DNA of 64,000 nt, from positions 1 through 64,000 of the forward strand of contig NZ_JMPS01000032.1 of NCBI RefSeq assembly GCF_000735455.1, read 5' to 3'. Under the pieces are notes generated by a model. It made no database searches, was not told the origin of the DNA, and saw only the letters and a program-made list of their open reading frames with translations. The position numbers were made by a program, and so were the translations under genes. The DNA comes from Yokenella regensburgei ATCC 49455. Its GTDB lineage: Bacteria > Pseudomonadota > Gammaproteobacteria > Enterobacterales > Enterobacteriaceae. Shown here one piece after another: positions 51,330 through 61,867 of this stretch (position 1 is its first letter; every line of letters starts with the position of its first letter).

Positions 51330-53654
51330 TCACTGCAAGGTAAACACCGCGGTGATCGTTTGTCCAGCCTCATCCATCACCAGAAGCTGATACTCACCTG
51401 ATTTATCAAGTTGTAGCGTGGCGCTGGCACCGCTTGCTTCCTGCGGTTCACCGTTGATGAACCACCAGCGCCGCCCCTCTCCACCAGTCGTTTGCAGCGC
51501 AAGCGACGCCCTGCTCTCCCCCGGTAAACGTTTTATCACCGCTCCATTTTGCACCCCGGAAAGCACCAGCGGGACGATGTTCTGCTCTCTGAGCGGAGGG
51601 CAGCTTTTCGATGCCGGCGGCAGGCGCGCCGCGCGTTTTTCACTGGCTGGCAGCCAGGGCTCCAGCGGTAGCGGCCAAACCTCCAGCGTTTTCTCTACCG
51701 CCCCGGGACAATCGGCCGCCACGCGTTTTCCTTCGTCGTTCAGCCAGACAGGGAAGCGGATCCCGCGCATCCCTTCTTGCCCCGGCAGCAGCAGCGTTGG
51801 CGGCTGGCTACTGTCGACAAGCCAGGTCGCCAGTCGGCGACGACAGTTGCTGTCACCCGCGGGCAACGCTTGCCCTCCCGGCCAGCACACCGTGGCTGCA
51901 CTGACTGAATCAGGACGCGGGTCAACCGGCAGTCCACCTCGCCCCGCCGTCGCTCTGGAGAGCAGCAGGTTACTCACCTGATTTAACAGCGGGATAGCAC
52001 TGACGTAGCCAAACTGGCCCACCACCGGCGTACCGTCTGGTCGCCCGGTCCAGATACCTATCACATAGCGGGCGTTAATCCCGATAGCCCAGGCATCGCG
52101 GTAGCCGTAGCTGGTGCCGGTCTTCCACGCCAGCGGAACCACCGCCGGGAGCGCGGTATCCGGCAGCGGGCTATCTTCCCCGGCCAGGATGCGCCGAATC
52201 ACCCACGCAGAGCCCGGAGACAACAGCGGGCGCTCAAGCAACGGATCGCCCGGCAGCAGACGCAGGCTTCCGGCTTTACCATGACGCGCAAAGGCGCTGT
52301 AAGCCGCCACAATATCGGCAAGCCTCGCCCCGGCACCGCCAAGGATCAGCGATAAATTCGGTTCCGCCCCCGCCGGTAAAATGAGCGGCAGACCGGCGTT
52401 ACGTAACCGCCCGGCGAACTGCTTCGGCCCATAGGCTTCAAGCACCTGCACGGCGGGCAGGTTCAGCGAACGTACCAGCGCTTCACTCATGCTGACCGGG
52501 CCATGAAAGCCGCTGTCAAAATTTCCGGGGCGATAATCACTGAAGCGTCGGGGTACGTCCTGCAATAGCGAAGCCGGGTGAATCAGCCCTTCATCCATCG
52601 CCATGCCGTAGATAAACGGCTTCAGCACCGATCCCGGTGAGCGGACAGCCGACACCATATCAATATGGCCAAAACGGCTGTCGTCGCTGATATCCGCCGA
52701 GCCAACCCAGGCGCGAACCTTCATATCGGTGTGATCGACCACCACCATCGCCAGCGAACTGCGCGGCGGCAGACGAGATTTCCAGTTCAACGCCATCTCT
52801 TCAAGCTGACGCTGCAGGCTGGCATCGAGAGTGGTAACCACTTTCCCGGCCTGGCTTTGATTCAGCACCTTGCGTGAAAACAGCGGTGCCAGCTGCGGCA
52901 TCTGCCGCGGGAACAGCCACACCGGCTCCTCGCGCGCTTCGTTAACCACCTTTTGTGACCAGACGCCCTGGGTCAGCATCCTTGCCAGCACTTTGTCGCG
53001 CGCCGCCTGGGCGCGTGCTGGCCAGCGGTCCGGGCGTAAACGGCTCGGTGCCTGCGGCAGTACCGCCAGCAGCGCCGCTTCCGAGTAGCTCATCTGCGAC
53101 GGTGGTTTACCGAGATAGGACCAGCTCGCCGCGCCAATCCCCTGCAGCGTGCCGCCGAACGGGGCGCGGTTGAGGTATAAAGTGAGGATCTCGCGCTTGG
53201 ACAGATGCCATTCCAGCTGCATGGCCCGCCACAGCTGGCGGATTTTGCCGCCAAAGGTTCGGGGGTGGGGATCGAGAAGGCGCGCCACCTGCATGGTCAG
53301 CGTGCTCCCGCCGGAAACCACACGCCCGGCAGTCAGATCCTGCCAGGCCGCCCGAGCGATCGACAGCGGATTCACACCGGGATGATCCCAGAACCAGCGA
53401 TCCTCATACTGGATCAACGCATCAAGATAACGGGGAGAAACCTCTTCCAGCGTCACCGGGTAGCGCCAGATCCCTTCGGCATCGGCGAAACGCCACAGCG
53501 GTGTACCGTCTTCAGCAACCACCACCCGCGCAGGAGCCACCTCTTTCAACGGCAGCGGCCAGATACGATCGGCGAGCCAGATAGCCAGCCAGAGGGCAAT
53601 AAAAAGACCCGCCAGCCAAAGCCAGCGGGTTTTTCGGATACGCAGCAATGACAT
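51330..53654 (-). CDS. pbpC: Penicillin-binding protein 1C
   Basis: A 774-aa class A PBP with an N-terminal membrane anchor (about residues 10-30), a GT51 glycosyltransferase domain (EDRWFWDHPGVNP, GGSTLTMQVARLL, KREILTLYLNRAPFGG), a transpeptidase domain with SxxK in SPGSVLKPFIYG and KTGTSYGYRDAW, and a C-terminal BiPBP_C domain. Its role in wall synthesis is minor or special in E. coli. ATG at 53654 starts one base after the yfhM stop (TAATATG), so translation is coupled; an in-frame ATG 20 codons earlier would lie inside yfhM. Bacterial alpha-2-macroglobulins are often encoded beside PBP1C. Confidence 0.96.
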   Translation of the reverse strand: MSLLRIRKTRWLWLAGLFIALWLAIWLADRIWPLPLKEVAPARVVVAEDGTPLWRFADAEGIWRYPVTLEEVSPRYLDALIQYEDRWFWDHPGVNPLSIARAAWQDLTAGRVVSGGSTLTMQVARLLDPHPRTFGGKIRQLWRAMQLEWHLSKREILTLYLNRAPFGGTLQGIGAASWSYLGKPPSQMSYSEAALLAVLPQAPSRLRPDRWPARAQAARDKVLARMLTQGVWSQKVVNEAREEPVWLFPRQMPQLAPLFSRKVLNQSQAGKVVTTLDASLQRQLEEMALNWKSRLPPRSSLAMVVVDHTDMKVRAWVGSADISDDSRFGHIDMVSAVRSPGSVLKPFIYGMAMDEGLIHPASLLQDVPRRFSDYRPGNFDSGFHGPVSMSEALVRSLNLPAVQVLEAYGPKQFAGRLRNAGLPLILPAGAEPNLSLILGGAGARLADIVAAYSAFARHGKAGSLRLLPGDPLLERPLLSPGSAWVIRRILAGEDSPLPDTALPAVVPLAWKTGTSYGYRDAWAIGINARYVIGIWTGRPDGTPVVGQFGYVSAIPLLNQVSNLLLSRATAGRGGLPVDPRPDSVSAATVCWPGGQALPAGDSNCRRRLATWLVDSSQPPTLLLPGQEGMRGIRFPVWLNDEGKRVAADCPGAVEKTLEVWPLPLEPWLPASEKRAARLPPASKSCPPLREQNIVPLVLSGVQNGAVIKRLPGESRASLALQTTGGEGRRWWFINGEPQEASGASATLQLDKSGEYQLLVMDEAGQTITAVFTLQ

Positions 53655-53655
53655 A

Positions 53656-56600
53656 TTACGGTGCGACGATGAGCGGCCCTTGCGCCGCGCCGTTCGCCCG
53701 CCACTGCGGTACATACATCGATTCGACCTGCGGGACCGGCACCTGGTACGCGCCCGGGGTCACCGCACGCGCGAGATACACCAGCGTAACTGGCTGATAC
53801 TCGTTCACCGCTACCGCGGCCACAAAGCGGTCATCACGGAACTCCATATGCTGAATGTCCGCCTGCTGCATCTGGTTCACCAGGTTTTGTACTTCGCTGG
53901 CGTTGTCCTGCAGGCTGGCCGCGCTGTTGGCCAGGTTCTGGTTTTCCAGCTCGAGCCCGGCCGGCAGCAAATCAACCACCAGCGCATCCGGTACATTACG
54001 GTTGGCTTTGATCTGCAGATGCACCAGCACCAGGTCACCACTGCGCAGCGAGGAAAGCGACTTCAACTGCCCGTCGGTGCCGAGGAACTGGCGTTCAATC
54101 TGCAGCACGTTACTTGCCACCTGCGGTGCACTGGTCGGGTAGCCGCTGCTGTCGAGGCGCAGCCACAGCGGCTGTGTGCCGGTATTGGTGACGCTGAGTG
54201 CCGCCAGCTGATCGCCAGTCAGGTTACGGGTTTGCGCTTTATCACCCGCCAGCGGTTCGGCCGTAAGCGAGGTCTGCGCCTGCCAGTTGCCCGGCAGATC
54301 CTGCAATCCTTTGGCTGCCAGGAACAGCGCGTTCATCTCCTGGGTGGAAAGCCAGCGCTCACCAAATGCCTGCTGCGAAAGGGTATTCAGCAGCGTGTTT
54401 TGCGCATCCGGCAGCAGCTTATTTTCTTCCAGCAGCGACAGCATCTGGGCGTTATCACGAAGCGGGCTGCCGTAGTCCGCCATCCAGCCGTTTTTATCAT
54501 TACGCGGTGTGGTGAGCGCCAGCTTCAACGCGGCTTCACTGCGTGGCGCATCCCCCATCATTTTCAGTGCCAAGCCAAGCTGCATCAGCGGCAAACCGGC
54601 ACGCGCCTGGGCATGACGATCCCAGATTTCACGCAGTGCGCCGAGGGGCGCTTTTTGCTGACGCGCCAGCACCAGCCCCGCATAGGCCTGCACCGCAAAA
54701 CGGCTGGCCTGAGAATCAGTACTGTAGCGAATGGTCATCAGCCCCGGCTCCTGCAGATAGCGCAGCAGACGATTATTACCCTTCGTGAGCGCTTCTGCCG
54801 GAACGCTGTAGCCCTGCTCACCGGCACGCACGAGGAAATCCATCACGTAGGCGGTAAGCCAGTACTCTTCCGGCCCTTCGCGATCCCAGAGCGCAAAACC
54901 ACCGTCATCACGCTGCATTTGCAGCAGACGAGAAATACCAATATCCACCGCGGCGCGGCGTTTGTCATCGCTGTCACCGACGATGCCTAAGCTTTTCAGC
55001 TGCTGGGCGTTGGTGTAGAGCGAAGGGAACAGGCCGCTGGCGGTTTGCTCCAGGCAGCCGTAGGGATATGCCTTCAATTCACGGATATAGCGCGCCAGGT
55101 TCAGCGGCGGTTTACCGCTCAGCAGCAGTTGCCCTTCAAGCGTTACCGGAGAGAAGCCCTGAATATGCGTCTGCGGTGTGCTCCAGCTTTCGCCTGGCTG
55201 CAACGCCACGCCGGAGTTAACGGTCTGCGCCGGGAACGCCGGACGTACGCCGAGCTTCCACTGTTTATTGAGCGCAGGCAGCGTTTCTCCCGGCAGAGTC
55301 ATGCCGCTGACCACGGCGCTTACCTCTCCGTCACCAAACCCTTCCCCGGCACGTACCGGAATAAACAGCGAGGTTCGCGCGCCCGGAGCCAGTTTCACCG
55401 GCTGTGGCTGTCCACCTTCAAGCGCCAGCAGCCCCGCAGCTGTCAGTTGAACGTTAAGCGTTTGCGGTGCATCAGTGAGGTTGGTGATATCCAGCACCAG
55501 ACGCGTGGTGTCACCACCGGCGATAAAGCGCGGCATGTTCATTTCGGCAATCACCGGCGCCGCAACGACCACTTTACTTTCACTGCTGCCAAAGTCGTCG
55601 GCGTTCCACGCCTGCGCCATCACCCGCAGCTCACCGTTGAAATCACCGATTGGCAGCGTGACGGTCCCTTCTCCTTTGTCGTCGAGCATCACCGGCTGCG
55701 CCTGTTGGGCAACGATAGTCACATGATTAACCGGCGGTTTACCGCCGCGTTTTAGCTCATCGCCATCACCACCAAAACGCAGGCTGGCAAGACGCCCCTG
55801 GCCTTCGATGACCTGACCATAAATATCATAGATATCCGCGCCATAGCGCTTCTGGCCGAAGAATGCATTCCACGGATCGGGAGTGACGTAGTCGGTGATA
55901 TTCAGCACCCCGCTGTCGACCGCCGACAGCAGCACGTTGACCTGCTTCGGCAGTTCGCCTGATTTGCTGGTTGCTTTCACCTTCACGGTCAGCGGCTGGT
56001 TGGGGCGCATTTTCGCCGGGCTGTCGAGATGGATATCGAGACGACGGTTTTCGTCGCCAAGCGGCAGGTGCAGCAGGCCGACGGCACGTTTTGGCGTGGC
56101 GGATTTTGATTTATCCCCAGGGCGCACAACCAGCGTACTGAGGTAGAGATCGTGGCGGTTCCACGCCTTATCGACCGGGATGGACAAGTCCATACCTTCC
56201 GCCGGGACGTCGATCTCCTGCCACCACAGCGGCCCTTCGCTGGATTCCACCATCGCATAGCCTTTACCTGCCGCCGGAGCCGCAATATGCAATTTGATGG
56301 TGTCGCCCGGTTTGTAGGCTGGTTTATCGAGCTTCATGGTCACCTGGTCAGGACGCGCCGCGCCGGTGCCATCGCTGTTATCCTGCCAGCTGTAACCCGC
56401 CCAGAAGCGGACGCTGCTGACGGTATCGTCAGGCGCTTTCACTTCCAGGCGATAAGAGCCCCACTCTACCGGGAAGCTCACTTTCCCGGTTTCATCGGCT
56501 TTCAGATCCAGCGCCTGCTCCGCTTCTACCAGATCTTTCTGGTCGAAGCGGGACTGCCAGCCATCGTTTTCTGACCAGTTCCAGTAGTAGTCGCGGCGTT

Positions 56601-58599
56601 CGCGGACGAGGCGTACTTTCAGGCCAGAGACCGCCTGTTTTTGCCCCTGCGCGTTGGCGTAGACAATGTCGAATGCTGCATCGCTGTTTTCATCCACAAT
56701 CGGCTGATTGATGGTAGTATCTGTGCGGTAGTCATAGACCGGTTTGGCGGCGAACTCAGGGCGGATCCCCGGCAATACCGGTGCCGGCCAGATTGCCTGT
56801 TCGGCACGACGAGTAACCGGACGACCGCCGGATTCCAGCAGGCTTGCCTGCAAAATCACCTGCAGAGGGGAATGGCTCTCCTGCCACTGGCTTGCGGTAT
56901 TCACCGTCCCATGGCCTTTGTCGTCCAGCGCCAGCTGTACTTCATCGAGGGTGCGGGAGAGATTCTCTTCGGCAATATCACCAAACTGATAGCCCGGCAG
57001 CGCTGCCACCGCGTCACGCAACGGGCGCAGGAACAGCTTGCCCTGCAGAGTGTTGCCGTTAGCGGGCGCGCCGTACAGGTAGTAACCCGTCACCTCAAAG
57101 TTCACCTCATCGGCAGGGGCCAGCGGCTGCTTCTGCGTCGTCAGGTTGAGCGCCATTCGCTCCGGCATGAAATCTTCAACATGGAAATCCCATTCACGCT
57201 GCTGGTTGTCGCCGGTGTTGGCGCGAATATGCCACATGCCGGTCGCCGCTCCGCTGTCGAGCGGATAAGTAAACTGATACAACCCGTTGACCGGCTTGCT
57301 CACCACCGAGCGAATCACCTGGCCATCCGGTTTCACCACTTCCAGTTTCACCGGCTGTTCAGTCAGTGGCTTACCGTCGCTGTCGCGCAGCAGGCCGTTC
57401 AGGATAACCGTTTCGCCAGGACGATAGAGGTCGCGCGGGCCAAACATGAAGAACTGCTTGCTGTAGCCCGGCGCACCTGCAATCGAGAATTCAGAGAGAT
57501 CGAGTGCCGGAAGCTTCAGATCCAGAAGCGTGGTCTGCCCGTCTTTGCGCGCCAGCAGCAGCGCGGCTTCTTTATCAGTTTGTAGCTGGGCATGGCCCTG
57601 GGCATCGCTGGTGGCCTGAGCCAGCGGCTGACCGCTGGCATTGAGAAGCTGTACGTCAATACCGGACTGCGCCGCGCCGTTTTCCAGGCTCTGGGTAAAG
57701 ACATCAATCCGGTTGTGATAACGGTGAGCAGAAACGCCGATATCGCTCAGGGTGAACAGCGTCGCCGCGTTACTGTAGCTGTATTTTCCGGCCTGATTCA
57801 TCACCGCGATATAGACCCCGGCCTCCTGCAGCGGTTTGATATCGCGCAGCGGCAGCAGCAGTTTTTCACGGGTGTTTCGCTGCGGGTTCAGGTCAAAACG
57901 ACCGGTGTAGACCAGGGTGGCCATTTTCAACAGCTCATCAGATTCCCAGTTGCTCATCGCATTGCGGTACTCCCACTGGCTGACGAAGGCCGCAAGCGAT
58001 TCCGGTTTAATGCGGAAGAAATTGACGTCGACGTTATCAACATTAAGCGCCATAACCGGCAGCCCTTCCACCACCTTGCCCGGCAGCAGCGAGCCACGGC
58101 TGGCAAAACCGACGCTTGGCTGAATATCACGGGTATCGATAGTTTTTTCGATACTCTGACCGAGCGTGGCTTTATTGAGAGCCTGCAGTTCGGGGTCAAC
58201 GGTGAGCACCAGATTACGCTTTGGCTCAAGGTGGCGCAGGCGCAGCTCTTTCAGATTCGGCGCCAGTTCCCAGGCACCATCGACCTTGCCGCTTTTCTTA
58301 TCCACCAGATGGACGGTACGCGAGAAATCCTGATCCGGCTGCAGCGGAATAGAGAAGGTCAGCACCAGGGTTGCGGCACCATCGAGCTGCACTTCGGAAG
58401 CATCAAGCAGGGTCAGCGCCTTCCCTTCGCTCTGCGTCGCCAGTTTAGCCAGCGTCGCGCCGTCAGGTTTGGCGGAAGTTTTGGCGTCAGTTGCAGCGGC
58501 CGGGACGGTGGACGCCGATGTGTCGGGTTTATCGCACCCGGTGAGCGAAAATGCGGCAATCAGCGCCAGCGAGAGCGCTGCCAAACGTAACGGTTTCAT
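53656..58599 (-). CDS. yfhM: Bacterial alpha-2-macroglobulin lipoprotein YfhM (ECAM)
   Basis: A 1647-aa periplasmic lipoprotein that traps proteases by a bait region and a thioester. The signal peptide ends in SLTGC with acylated Cys at about residue 22. After several macroglobulin-like domains comes the thioester motif YGCLEQTASG (Cys and Gln near residue 1180), followed by the alpha/alpha toroid domain with DDGGFALW. It probably inner-membrane anchors (Asp follows Cys as Asp2-like DKPD) and partners PBP1C, encoded immediately downstream, to guard the wall after breach. Length is close to E. coli (1653). It is divergent from sseA. Confidence 0.96.
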   Translation of the reverse strand: MKPLRLAALSLALIAAFSLTGCDKPDTSASTVPAAATDAKTSAKPDGATLAKLATQSEGKALTLLDASEVQLDGAATLVLTFSIPLQPDQDFSRTVHLVDKKSGKVDGAWELAPNLKELRLRHLEPKRNLVLTVDPELQALNKATLGQSIEKTIDTRDIQPSVGFASRGSLLPGKVVEGLPVMALNVDNVDVNFFRIKPESLAAFVSQWEYRNAMSNWESDELLKMATLVYTGRFDLNPQRNTREKLLLPLRDIKPLQEAGVYIAVMNQAGKYSYSNAATLFTLSDIGVSAHRYHNRIDVFTQSLENGAAQSGIDVQLLNASGQPLAQATSDAQGHAQLQTDKEAALLLARKDGQTTLLDLKLPALDLSEFSIAGAPGYSKQFFMFGPRDLYRPGETVILNGLLRDSDGKPLTEQPVKLEVVKPDGQVIRSVVSKPVNGLYQFTYPLDSGAATGMWHIRANTGDNQQREWDFHVEDFMPERMALNLTTQKQPLAPADEVNFEVTGYYLYGAPANGNTLQGKLFLRPLRDAVAALPGYQFGDIAEENLSRTLDEVQLALDDKGHGTVNTASQWQESHSPLQVILQASLLESGGRPVTRRAEQAIWPAPVLPGIRPEFAAKPVYDYRTDTTINQPIVDENSDAAFDIVYANAQGQKQAVSGLKVRLVRERRDYYWNWSENDGWQSRFDQKDLVEAEQALDLKADETGKVSFPVEWGSYRLEVKAPDDTVSSVRFWAGYSWQDNSDGTGAARPDQVTMKLDKPAYKPGDTIKLHIAAPAAGKGYAMVESSEGPLWWQEIDVPAEGMDLSIPVDKAWNRHDLYLSTLVVRPGDKSKSATPKRAVGLLHLPLGDENRRLDIHLDSPAKMRPNQPLTVKVKATSKSGELPKQVNVLLSAVDSGVLNITDYVTPDPWNAFFGQKRYGADIYDIYGQVIEGQGRLASLRFGGDGDELKRGGKPPVNHVTIVAQQAQPVMLDDKGEGTVTLPIGDFNGELRVMAQAWNADDFGSSESKVVVAAPVIAEMNMPRFIAGGDTTRLVLDITNLTDAPQTLNVQLTAAGLLALEGGQPQPVKLAPGARTSLFIPVRAGEGFGDGEVSAVVSGMTLPGETLPALNKQWKLGVRPAFPAQTVNSGVALQPGESWSTPQTHIQGFSPVTLEGQLLLSGKPPLNLARYIRELKAYPYGCLEQTASGLFPSLYTNAQQLKSLGIVGDSDDKRRAAVDIGISRLLQMQRDDGGFALWDREGPEEYWLTAYVMDFLVRAGEQGYSVPAEALTKGNNRLLRYLQEPGLMTIRYSTDSQASRFAVQAYAGLVLARQQKAPLGALREIWDRHAQARAGLPLMQLGLALKMMGDAPRSEAALKLALTTPRNDKNGWMADYGSPLRDNAQMLSLLEENKLLPDAQNTLLNTLSQQAFGERWLSTQEMNALFLAAKGLQDLPGNWQAQTSLTAEPLAGDKAQTRNLTGDQLAALSVTNTGTQPLWLRLDSSGYPTSAPQVASNVLQIERQFLGTDGQLKSLSSLRSGDLVLVHLQIKANRNVPDALVVDLLPAGLELENQNLANSAASLQDNASEVQNLVNQMQQADIQHMEFRDDRFVAAVAVNEYQPVTLVYLARAVTPGAYQVPVPQVESMYVPQWRANGAAQGPLIVAP

Positions 58600-58807
58600 C
58601 CTTTAACCTCTGGCCAGTGGGTCGTTTGTTTTCGTCAACTCAGTATTATGCGCTTAACGCACTTTTACCAGTAGCTGACAATTTCCTAATTTTTCTCGGG
58701 TTATTCCTCAGGTTTATGTAACCTGGCTAACAATTCACGGGAAGTGCGCTTGTCGCCTCCGGTAAAAACGCCGACAATCTGGGGAGTGATATTTGCGGGA
58801 GGCAACC

Positions 58808-59656
58808 ATGAGTACGTCATTCTTTGTCGCAGCCGACTGGCTCGCCGAGCATATTAACGACCCCGATGTGCAGATCCTCGACGCCCGAATGGCGCCGGCC
58901 GGGCAGGAGCACCTGCGCGACATGGCCGCCGAATATCGGGCCGGCCATCTTCCTGGCGCGGTGTATTTCGATATTGAAGCCCTTTCTGACCACAATAGTC
59001 CGTTGCCGCACATGATGCCGCGCCCGGAGGCGTTTGCCGTGGCAATGCGCGAGCTGGGTGTTAGCAGTGATAAACATCTGGTGGTGTATGACGAAGGCAA
59101 TCTCTTTTCTGCGCCCCGCGCCTGGTGGATGCTGCGCACGTTTGGCGTAGAGCGCGTTTCCATTCTCGCAGGTGGTCTCGCCGGATGGACGCGCGACGAC
59201 CTGCTGCTTCAGCAAGGTAATGTCGTGCCACCGGAAGGTGAATTTGACGCCACAATGACCGAAGGTGCCGTCAAACGCCTGACCGACGTCCTGCTCGCCA
59301 GCCACGAAGGCTCCGCGCAGATTGTCGATGCGCGCCCGGCTCCTCGCTTCAATGCACAGGCCGATGAACCGCGTCCTGGCCTGCGTCGCGGCCATATTCC
59401 CGGCGCCCGCAACGTGCCGTGGGGCGATTTAGTCATCAACGGTGAGCTGAAAACCACCGACGAACTGGAAGCGATTTTTGCGGGCCAGGATATCGATTTG
59501 AGTCAGCCGATTATTGCCAGCTGTGGGTCCGGCGTCACCGCCGCGGTCGTGGTACTGGCGCTCGCCACGCTCGACGCCAAAGACGTTACGCTGTATGACG
59601 GGGCCTGGAGCGAATGGGGTGCTCGTAGTGATTTACCGGTTGAGCCGGCGAAGTAA
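58808..59656 (+). CDS. sseA: 3-mercaptopyruvate sulfurtransferase SseA
   Basis: A 282-aa two-domain rhodanese that moves sulfur from 3-mercaptopyruvate to thiols or cyanide and can yield hydrogen sulfide. The catalytic loop CGSGVTAAV in the second domain is the mercaptopyruvate type (CGSGVTA). First-domain marks are LDARMAPAG and HLPGAVYFDIEALSD (split HLPGAVYFD). ATG at 58808 is chosen over a TTG five codons earlier because GGGAGG lies 8 bases before it. It is one residue longer than the E. coli enzyme. Confidence 0.96.
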   Translation: MSTSFFVAADWLAEHINDPDVQILDARMAPAGQEHLRDMAAEYRAGHLPGAVYFDIEALSDHNSPLPHMMPRPEAFAVAMRELGVSSDKHLVVYDEGNLFSAPRAWWMLRTFGVERVSILAGGLAGWTRDDLLLQQGNVVPPEGEFDATMTEGAVKRLTDVLLASHEGSAQIVDARPAPRFNAQADEPRPGLRRGHIPGARNVPWGDLVINGELKTTDELEAIFAGQDIDLSQPIIASCGSGVTAAVVVLALATLDAKDVTLYDGAWSEWGARSDLPVEPAK

Positions 59657-59664
59657 TCCCCAAC

Positions 59665-59692
59665 AAAAAGGCGGCTAAAAAGCCGCCTTTTT
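59665..59692. terminator. Bidirectional terminator of sseA and sseB
   Basis: AAAAAGGCGGCT / AGCCGCCTTTTT with loop AAAA lies between the convergent sseA and sseB stops, 8 and 4 bases away. A and T runs on both sides let it act on both strands. Confidence 0.93.
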
Positions 59693-59695
59693 CAA

Positions 59696-60472
59696 TCAGA
59701 TAATACGATTGGTTTTAAAATCGCGCAGGAAACCGCCCCAGCGTCGTTCATAGAACGGCGTGATGTGCTCAGTAAGGAAGTGGCTGACGCCCTTCTCACC
59801 CTTCACCACCTGACAAATATCAATCGGCTCGTCGCCCGGTAAGGTATCCGTCGCCACGCTTCCGGCGGCGTGAATGATCTCTTCGATATCCCCGTCCGCT
59901 TCAATCCCAATCAGCAGGTTCGGCTGCTCGTCGCTGCGCTCTTTAATGGAGCACAGGAACGCACGCTTCACTGATTTGTGGGTTTTAAACAGCGTGGTCA
60001 GCGAGTCAATCATCTGCGCTGGCGGCTCGGCTACTTCAGACAATAGTAGCGAAGAACCACCTTCCAGCACTTCCTGAGTGCTGAGCGGATTGCCCTCTTC
60101 GCCAATCAGCAGGCTGATTTCACGCGGGGTAAACTCTTTGCCGGTTGCCAGTTTAGCGTTGAGGAACAGCGTTTCGCCGAGCGTCATTTCGAACAGGGTA
60201 CGCACCGGCATCACGACAAATGCCTGCTCCTCTTCCACCGCCTGCTGCAGCGCTTCCAGCGAAGAGAAAAACGGGATAACCGTCGTACCGTCTTCTTTTT
60301 CCCAGTGCTGCAGATCCAGCGCACTGTCTTCGACAATTTGCTCACCTTCCGCTGCGGTTCCCGGCACCCACACCGTGGACTCGAGCAGCGTACGGAAAAA
60401 TGCCGGACGATGCGCCGCTTCAGTGGCGGCTTTCTCCAGCAGGGTTTCTAATTCGTTTTTGGTTTCGGACAT
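59696..60472 (-). CDS. sseB: Enhanced serine sensitivity protein SseB
   Basis: A 258-aa protein matching E. coli SseB over its full length (N-terminus MSETKNELETLLEKAATE; C-terminus FYERRWGGFLRDFK). It has SseB-family domains at both ends and no membrane helix or catalytic motif that I recognise. Raised expression of sseA or sseB in E. coli changes serine sensitivity; the molecular role is unknown. It is not the Salmonella SPI-2 translocon protein of the same name. It lies downstream of pepB across an 88-base gap with a REP element. Confidence 0.95.
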   Translation of the reverse strand: MSETKNELETLLEKAATEAAHRPAFFRTLLESTVWVPGTAAEGEQIVEDSALDLQHWEKEDGTTVIPFFSSLEALQQAVEEEQAFVVMPVRTLFEMTLGETLFLNAKLATGKEFTPREISLLIGEEGNPLSTQEVLEGGSSLLLSEVAEPPAQMIDSLTTLFKTHKSVKRAFLCSIKERSDEQPNLLIGIEADGDIEEIIHAAGSVATDTLPGDEPIDICQVVKGEKGVSHFLTEHITPFYERRWGGFLRDFKTNRII

Positions 60473-60534
60473 AAGACCACAAATTCAGTAGTGACTCTAT
60501 GGCGGGGAAACGAAGCGCCCCCGCCAATATTTTT

Positions 60535-60564
60535 GCCGGATGGCGCTACGCTTATCCGGCCTAC
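60535..60564. repeat. REP element overlapping the pepB stop
   Basis: GCCGGATGGCGCTACGCTTA followed by TCCGGCCTAC is the canonical enterobacterial REP hairpin (stem GCCGGAT / ATCCGGC). The pepB TAG (60561-60563, minus strand) lies in its last bases. REPs stabilise upstream mRNA and can bind gyrase or IHF. Confidence 0.88.
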
Positions 60565-61844
60565 GCGGTCAGCAGGTTCGCGATAGTGCGCACACCAAGG
60601 CCCGTTGCCCCGGCTGCCCACTGCTCTACGGCTGCTTTGCGATAGGTTGCGGAGCAGTCGATGTGCAGCCAGCCTTCGTGATAATTTTCCACAAAATGCG
60701 ACAGGAAACCGGCTGCGGTGCTGGCACCCGCCGGGAAGGCTGCGCTGGCGGTGTTGTTCAGCTCTGCAAAGTTAGACGGCAGCTGGTTACGGTGGAATTC
60801 CGCCAGCGGCAGACGCCAGAACGGCTCGTTCTCCGCCGCCGCGCTCGCCATCAGGCGATTCACCAGCTTGTCATCGAAGCTGAACAACGCATGGTAGTCG
60901 TTACCCAGCGCGGTTTTTGCCGCACCGGTCAGCGTTGCGGCGTCGATCAACAGCTCCGGCTTCTGCGCAGAAGCGTCAATCAGGCCATCAGCCAGCACCA
61001 GACGGCCTTCGGCGTCGGTGTTCATCACTTCTACATTTTTACCGTTGCGGTAATGAATGACATCGCCAAGCTTAAAGGCGTTGCCGCTTACCATGTTATC
61101 CGCACAGCACAGGTACAGCTTCACGCGCTTGTTAAGGCCACGGGTAATGGCAAATGCCAGTGCCCCGGTCACCAGCGCCGCGCCGCCCATATCAGACTTC
61201 ATCGAGTCCATGAACGCGCTCTGCTTCAGGCTATAACCGCCGGAATCAAAGGTAATGCCTTTGCCCACGAGGCAGGCGAATACCGGTGCGTTCTCATCGC
61301 CGGTCGGGTTGTAGTCGAGCGCCAGCAGTACCGGAGCACGCTCAGAGCCACGGCCCACGGTGTGGATCCCCATGTAGTTCTGCTCGCGCAGATCTTCACC
61401 CTTGGTGATACGGTAGCGAACGTTGTCGCAACCAACGCTGCACAGCAGATCAACTGCACGCTGCGCCAGCTGGGACGGGCCCACGTCTTCCGCAGACGCG
61501 TTGATGATGTCACGCACCCAGTCGATAATCTGCAGGCGGCTTTCCAGCTCTTTCTGCTGGCTTTCGCTGAGGTTGGCCCACTCGATTTGACGGCTGCCTT
61601 TCGGCCCTTTGTAGCCTGCCCAGAAGGCCCAGCTACGATCGATATCCCAGCCCTCACCCGCAAGTGCGACATGCTTAATACCCATGCCGTCAACTTTACG
61701 CGCCGCGCGCTGGATAAGACCTAAATCATCTTTGCCGTTCAGGTGTAGGGTAATGCCATCATTGTTGATGCTGTAGCTGGCTTTCTCACCCCAACGTGCA
61801 TCAGCGGGTTGAGTCGTCAACGTAATCTTCATCGCAGTAGTCAT
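60561..61844 (-). CDS. pepB: Peptidase B
   Basis: A 427-aa M17 aminopeptidase with broad specificity, including acidic N-terminal residues. The metal site is in [25 protein letters not shown] and [13 protein letters not shown], with catalytic Lys and Arg present. The N-terminal domain ([20 protein letters not shown], in part) is specific to PepB. ATG at 61844 gives the E. coli length; the longer frame lacks a ribosome site. It lies downstream of iscX on the same strand, behind a hairpin. It is a paralogue of the enzyme at 20888-22351. Confidence 0.96.
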   Translation of the reverse strand: MTTAMKITLTTQPADARWGEKASYSINNDGITLHLNGKDDLGLIQRAARKVDGMGIKHVALAGEGWDIDRSWAFWAGYKGPKGSRQIEWANLSESQQKELESRLQIIDWVRDIINASAEDVGPSQLAQRAVDLLCSVGCDNVRYRITKGEDLREQNYMGIHTVGRGSERAPVLLALDYNPTGDENAPVFACLVGKGITFDSGGYSLKQSAFMDSMKSDMGGAALVTGALAFAITRGLNKRVKLYLCCADNMVSGNAFKLGDVIHYRNGKNVEVMNTDAEGRLVLADGLIDASAQKPELLIDAATLTGAAKTALGNDYHALFSFDDKLVNRLMASAAAENEPFWRLPLAEFHRNQLPSNFAELNNTASAAFPAGASTAAGFLSHFVENYHEGWLHIDCSATYRKAAVEQWAAGATGLGVRTIANLLTA

Positions 61845-61867
61845 TATTTTTATCCTTATTAGCAAAC

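Noticed and set aside
53680-54990. Long plus-strand open frame antisense to yfhM
   Set aside because: GC-rich third positions of yfhM keep the antisense frame open; the product is basic, low in complexity and without homology I recognise.
60540-61724. 394-codon open frame antisense to pepB
   Set aside because: Covers a complete M17 peptidase gene and has no independent start signals.
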